A stretch of 6,789 nt of DNA from an uncultured Ruminococcus sp. (GTDB lineage Bacteria > Bacillota > Clostridia > Oscillospirales > Ruminococcaceae), in assembly GCA_945876405.1 (NCBI GenBank), contig CAMCOJ010000114.1:1-6789 (forward strand), given 5' to 3'. The position numbers were made by a program, and so were the translations under genes. Shown here piece after piece: positions 6,591 to 6,789 of the stretch; position 1 is the stretch's first letter, and each line of letters starts with the position of its first letter. Below the pieces are notes generated by a model. The model saw nothing but the letters and a program-made list of their open reading frames with translations. It was not told where the DNA came from and did not search any database.

Positions 6591-6596
6591 TCTCCT
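6591..6596 (-). promoter_or_regulatory. Ribosome binding site of the AAA-ATPase gene
   Basis: AGGAGA (within AAAAGGAGAG) on the minus strand, 7 bases before ATG at 6583. It supports the start, which also coincides with the normal N-terminus of this family. Confidence 0.85.
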
Positions 6597-6618
6597 TTTC
6601 GCCGGGCTGTTTTTATTT

Positions 6619-6647
6619 AGTATACCATAATCTCAGAGGGTAAGCAA
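6619..6647 (-). promoter_or_regulatory. Extended -10 promoter of the AAA-ATPase gene
   Basis: On the minus strand, TTGCTT (6642-6647, 4 of 6 matches), 17 bases, then TATACT (6619-6624, 5 of 6) preceded by TGG, giving a TGN extended -10. Transcription would start near 6612, leaving a leader of about 29 bases that carries the ribosome binding site. It indicates that the gene is transcribed on its own. Confidence 0.7.
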
Positions 6648-6745
6648 CACTATTTTACAGGAAAAGGTCACATTCCGGAACTCTGAAACCAAATCGAAAG
6701 CCAGACCAGAAGATTAAATAATTTACTTCTCCTGTTCATAATAGC

Positions 6746-6789
6746 CTGTCTCTTATACACATCTCCGAGCCCACGAGACAGGCAGAAAT
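6746..6789. other. Illumina Nextera adapter left on the contig end (artefact)
   Basis: Bases 6746-6764 are CTGTCTCTTATACACATCT, the Tn5 mosaic end used in Nextera libraries. Bases 6765-6779 are CCGAGCCCACGAGAC, the read 2 side linker. Bases 6780-6787, AGGCAGAA, read as an i7 index, and AT begins the P7 side. The order and orientation match read-through from a short insert. True genomic sequence ends at 6745, and these 44 bases should be trimmed. Confidence 0.98.

Noticed and set aside
6668..6745. Open minus-strand frame of 25 codons from the genomic contig end, ending LVWLSIWFQSSGM and a stop
   Set aside because: It could be the tail of an upstream gene or a small protein, but it has no ribosome binding site before its ATG, no recognised family, and is cut by the contig end. 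I see no other feature between 6648 and 6745.

Overview
The window looks like one end of a contig from a low-to-mid GC Firmicute, most likely a gut or rumen clostridium of the Ruminococcus or Lachnospiraceae type. The evidence is strong AGGAGG-type ribosome binding sites, sigma-A style promoters (one with exact TTGACA and TATAAT boxes 17 bp apart), a sugar ABC importer with a very large binding protein, and a solitary AAA-ATPase/PD-(D/E)XK protein of a kind that is abundant in these bacteria. The genus is an inference from gene content, not something I could verify. All recognised genes are on the minus strand, so the biological order runs from right to left.

From right to left: the last 44 bases (6746-6789) are not genomic. 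They are the Illumina Nextera transposase end, the linker and what reads as an i7 index, left on the contig. Next comes a monocistronic gene (5030-6583) for a 517-residue AAA-ATPase-like protein with a C-terminal PD-(D/E)XK nuclease-like domain. It has its own extended -10 promoter and ribosome binding site, and a long stem-loop lies just after its stop codon. An intergenic stretch of 363 bases (4667-5029) follows. It holds that stem-loop, a further promoter-like sequence, a perfect 24-bp inverted repeat made of four copies of a 12-mer, and the consensus promoter of the transporter operon.

The transporter operon covers 4666 to 1 and runs off the left edge. Its first gene encodes a 974-residue secreted solute-binding protein: a signal peptide without a lipobox, two modules that look like carbohydrate-binding beta-sandwiches, a helical linker, then a standard family 1 solute-binding domain. 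After 13 bases comes a MalF-type permease (best start at 1728). After 4 more bases comes a MalG-type permease that lacks only its last few residues. There is no ATPase gene in the window, so the importer probably uses a shared MsmX-like ATPase encoded elsewhere. The likely substrate is an oligosaccharide, perhaps captured from a polysaccharide by the extra modules; the specific sugar cannot be read from the sequence.

I did not find a clear new multi-gene system. The points most worth following up are the four-copy hairpin with a promoter in front of it (possible small RNA or dispersed repeat), the architecture and missing lipid anchor of the binding protein, the leader region of its mRNA, and the adapter contamination at the contig end.
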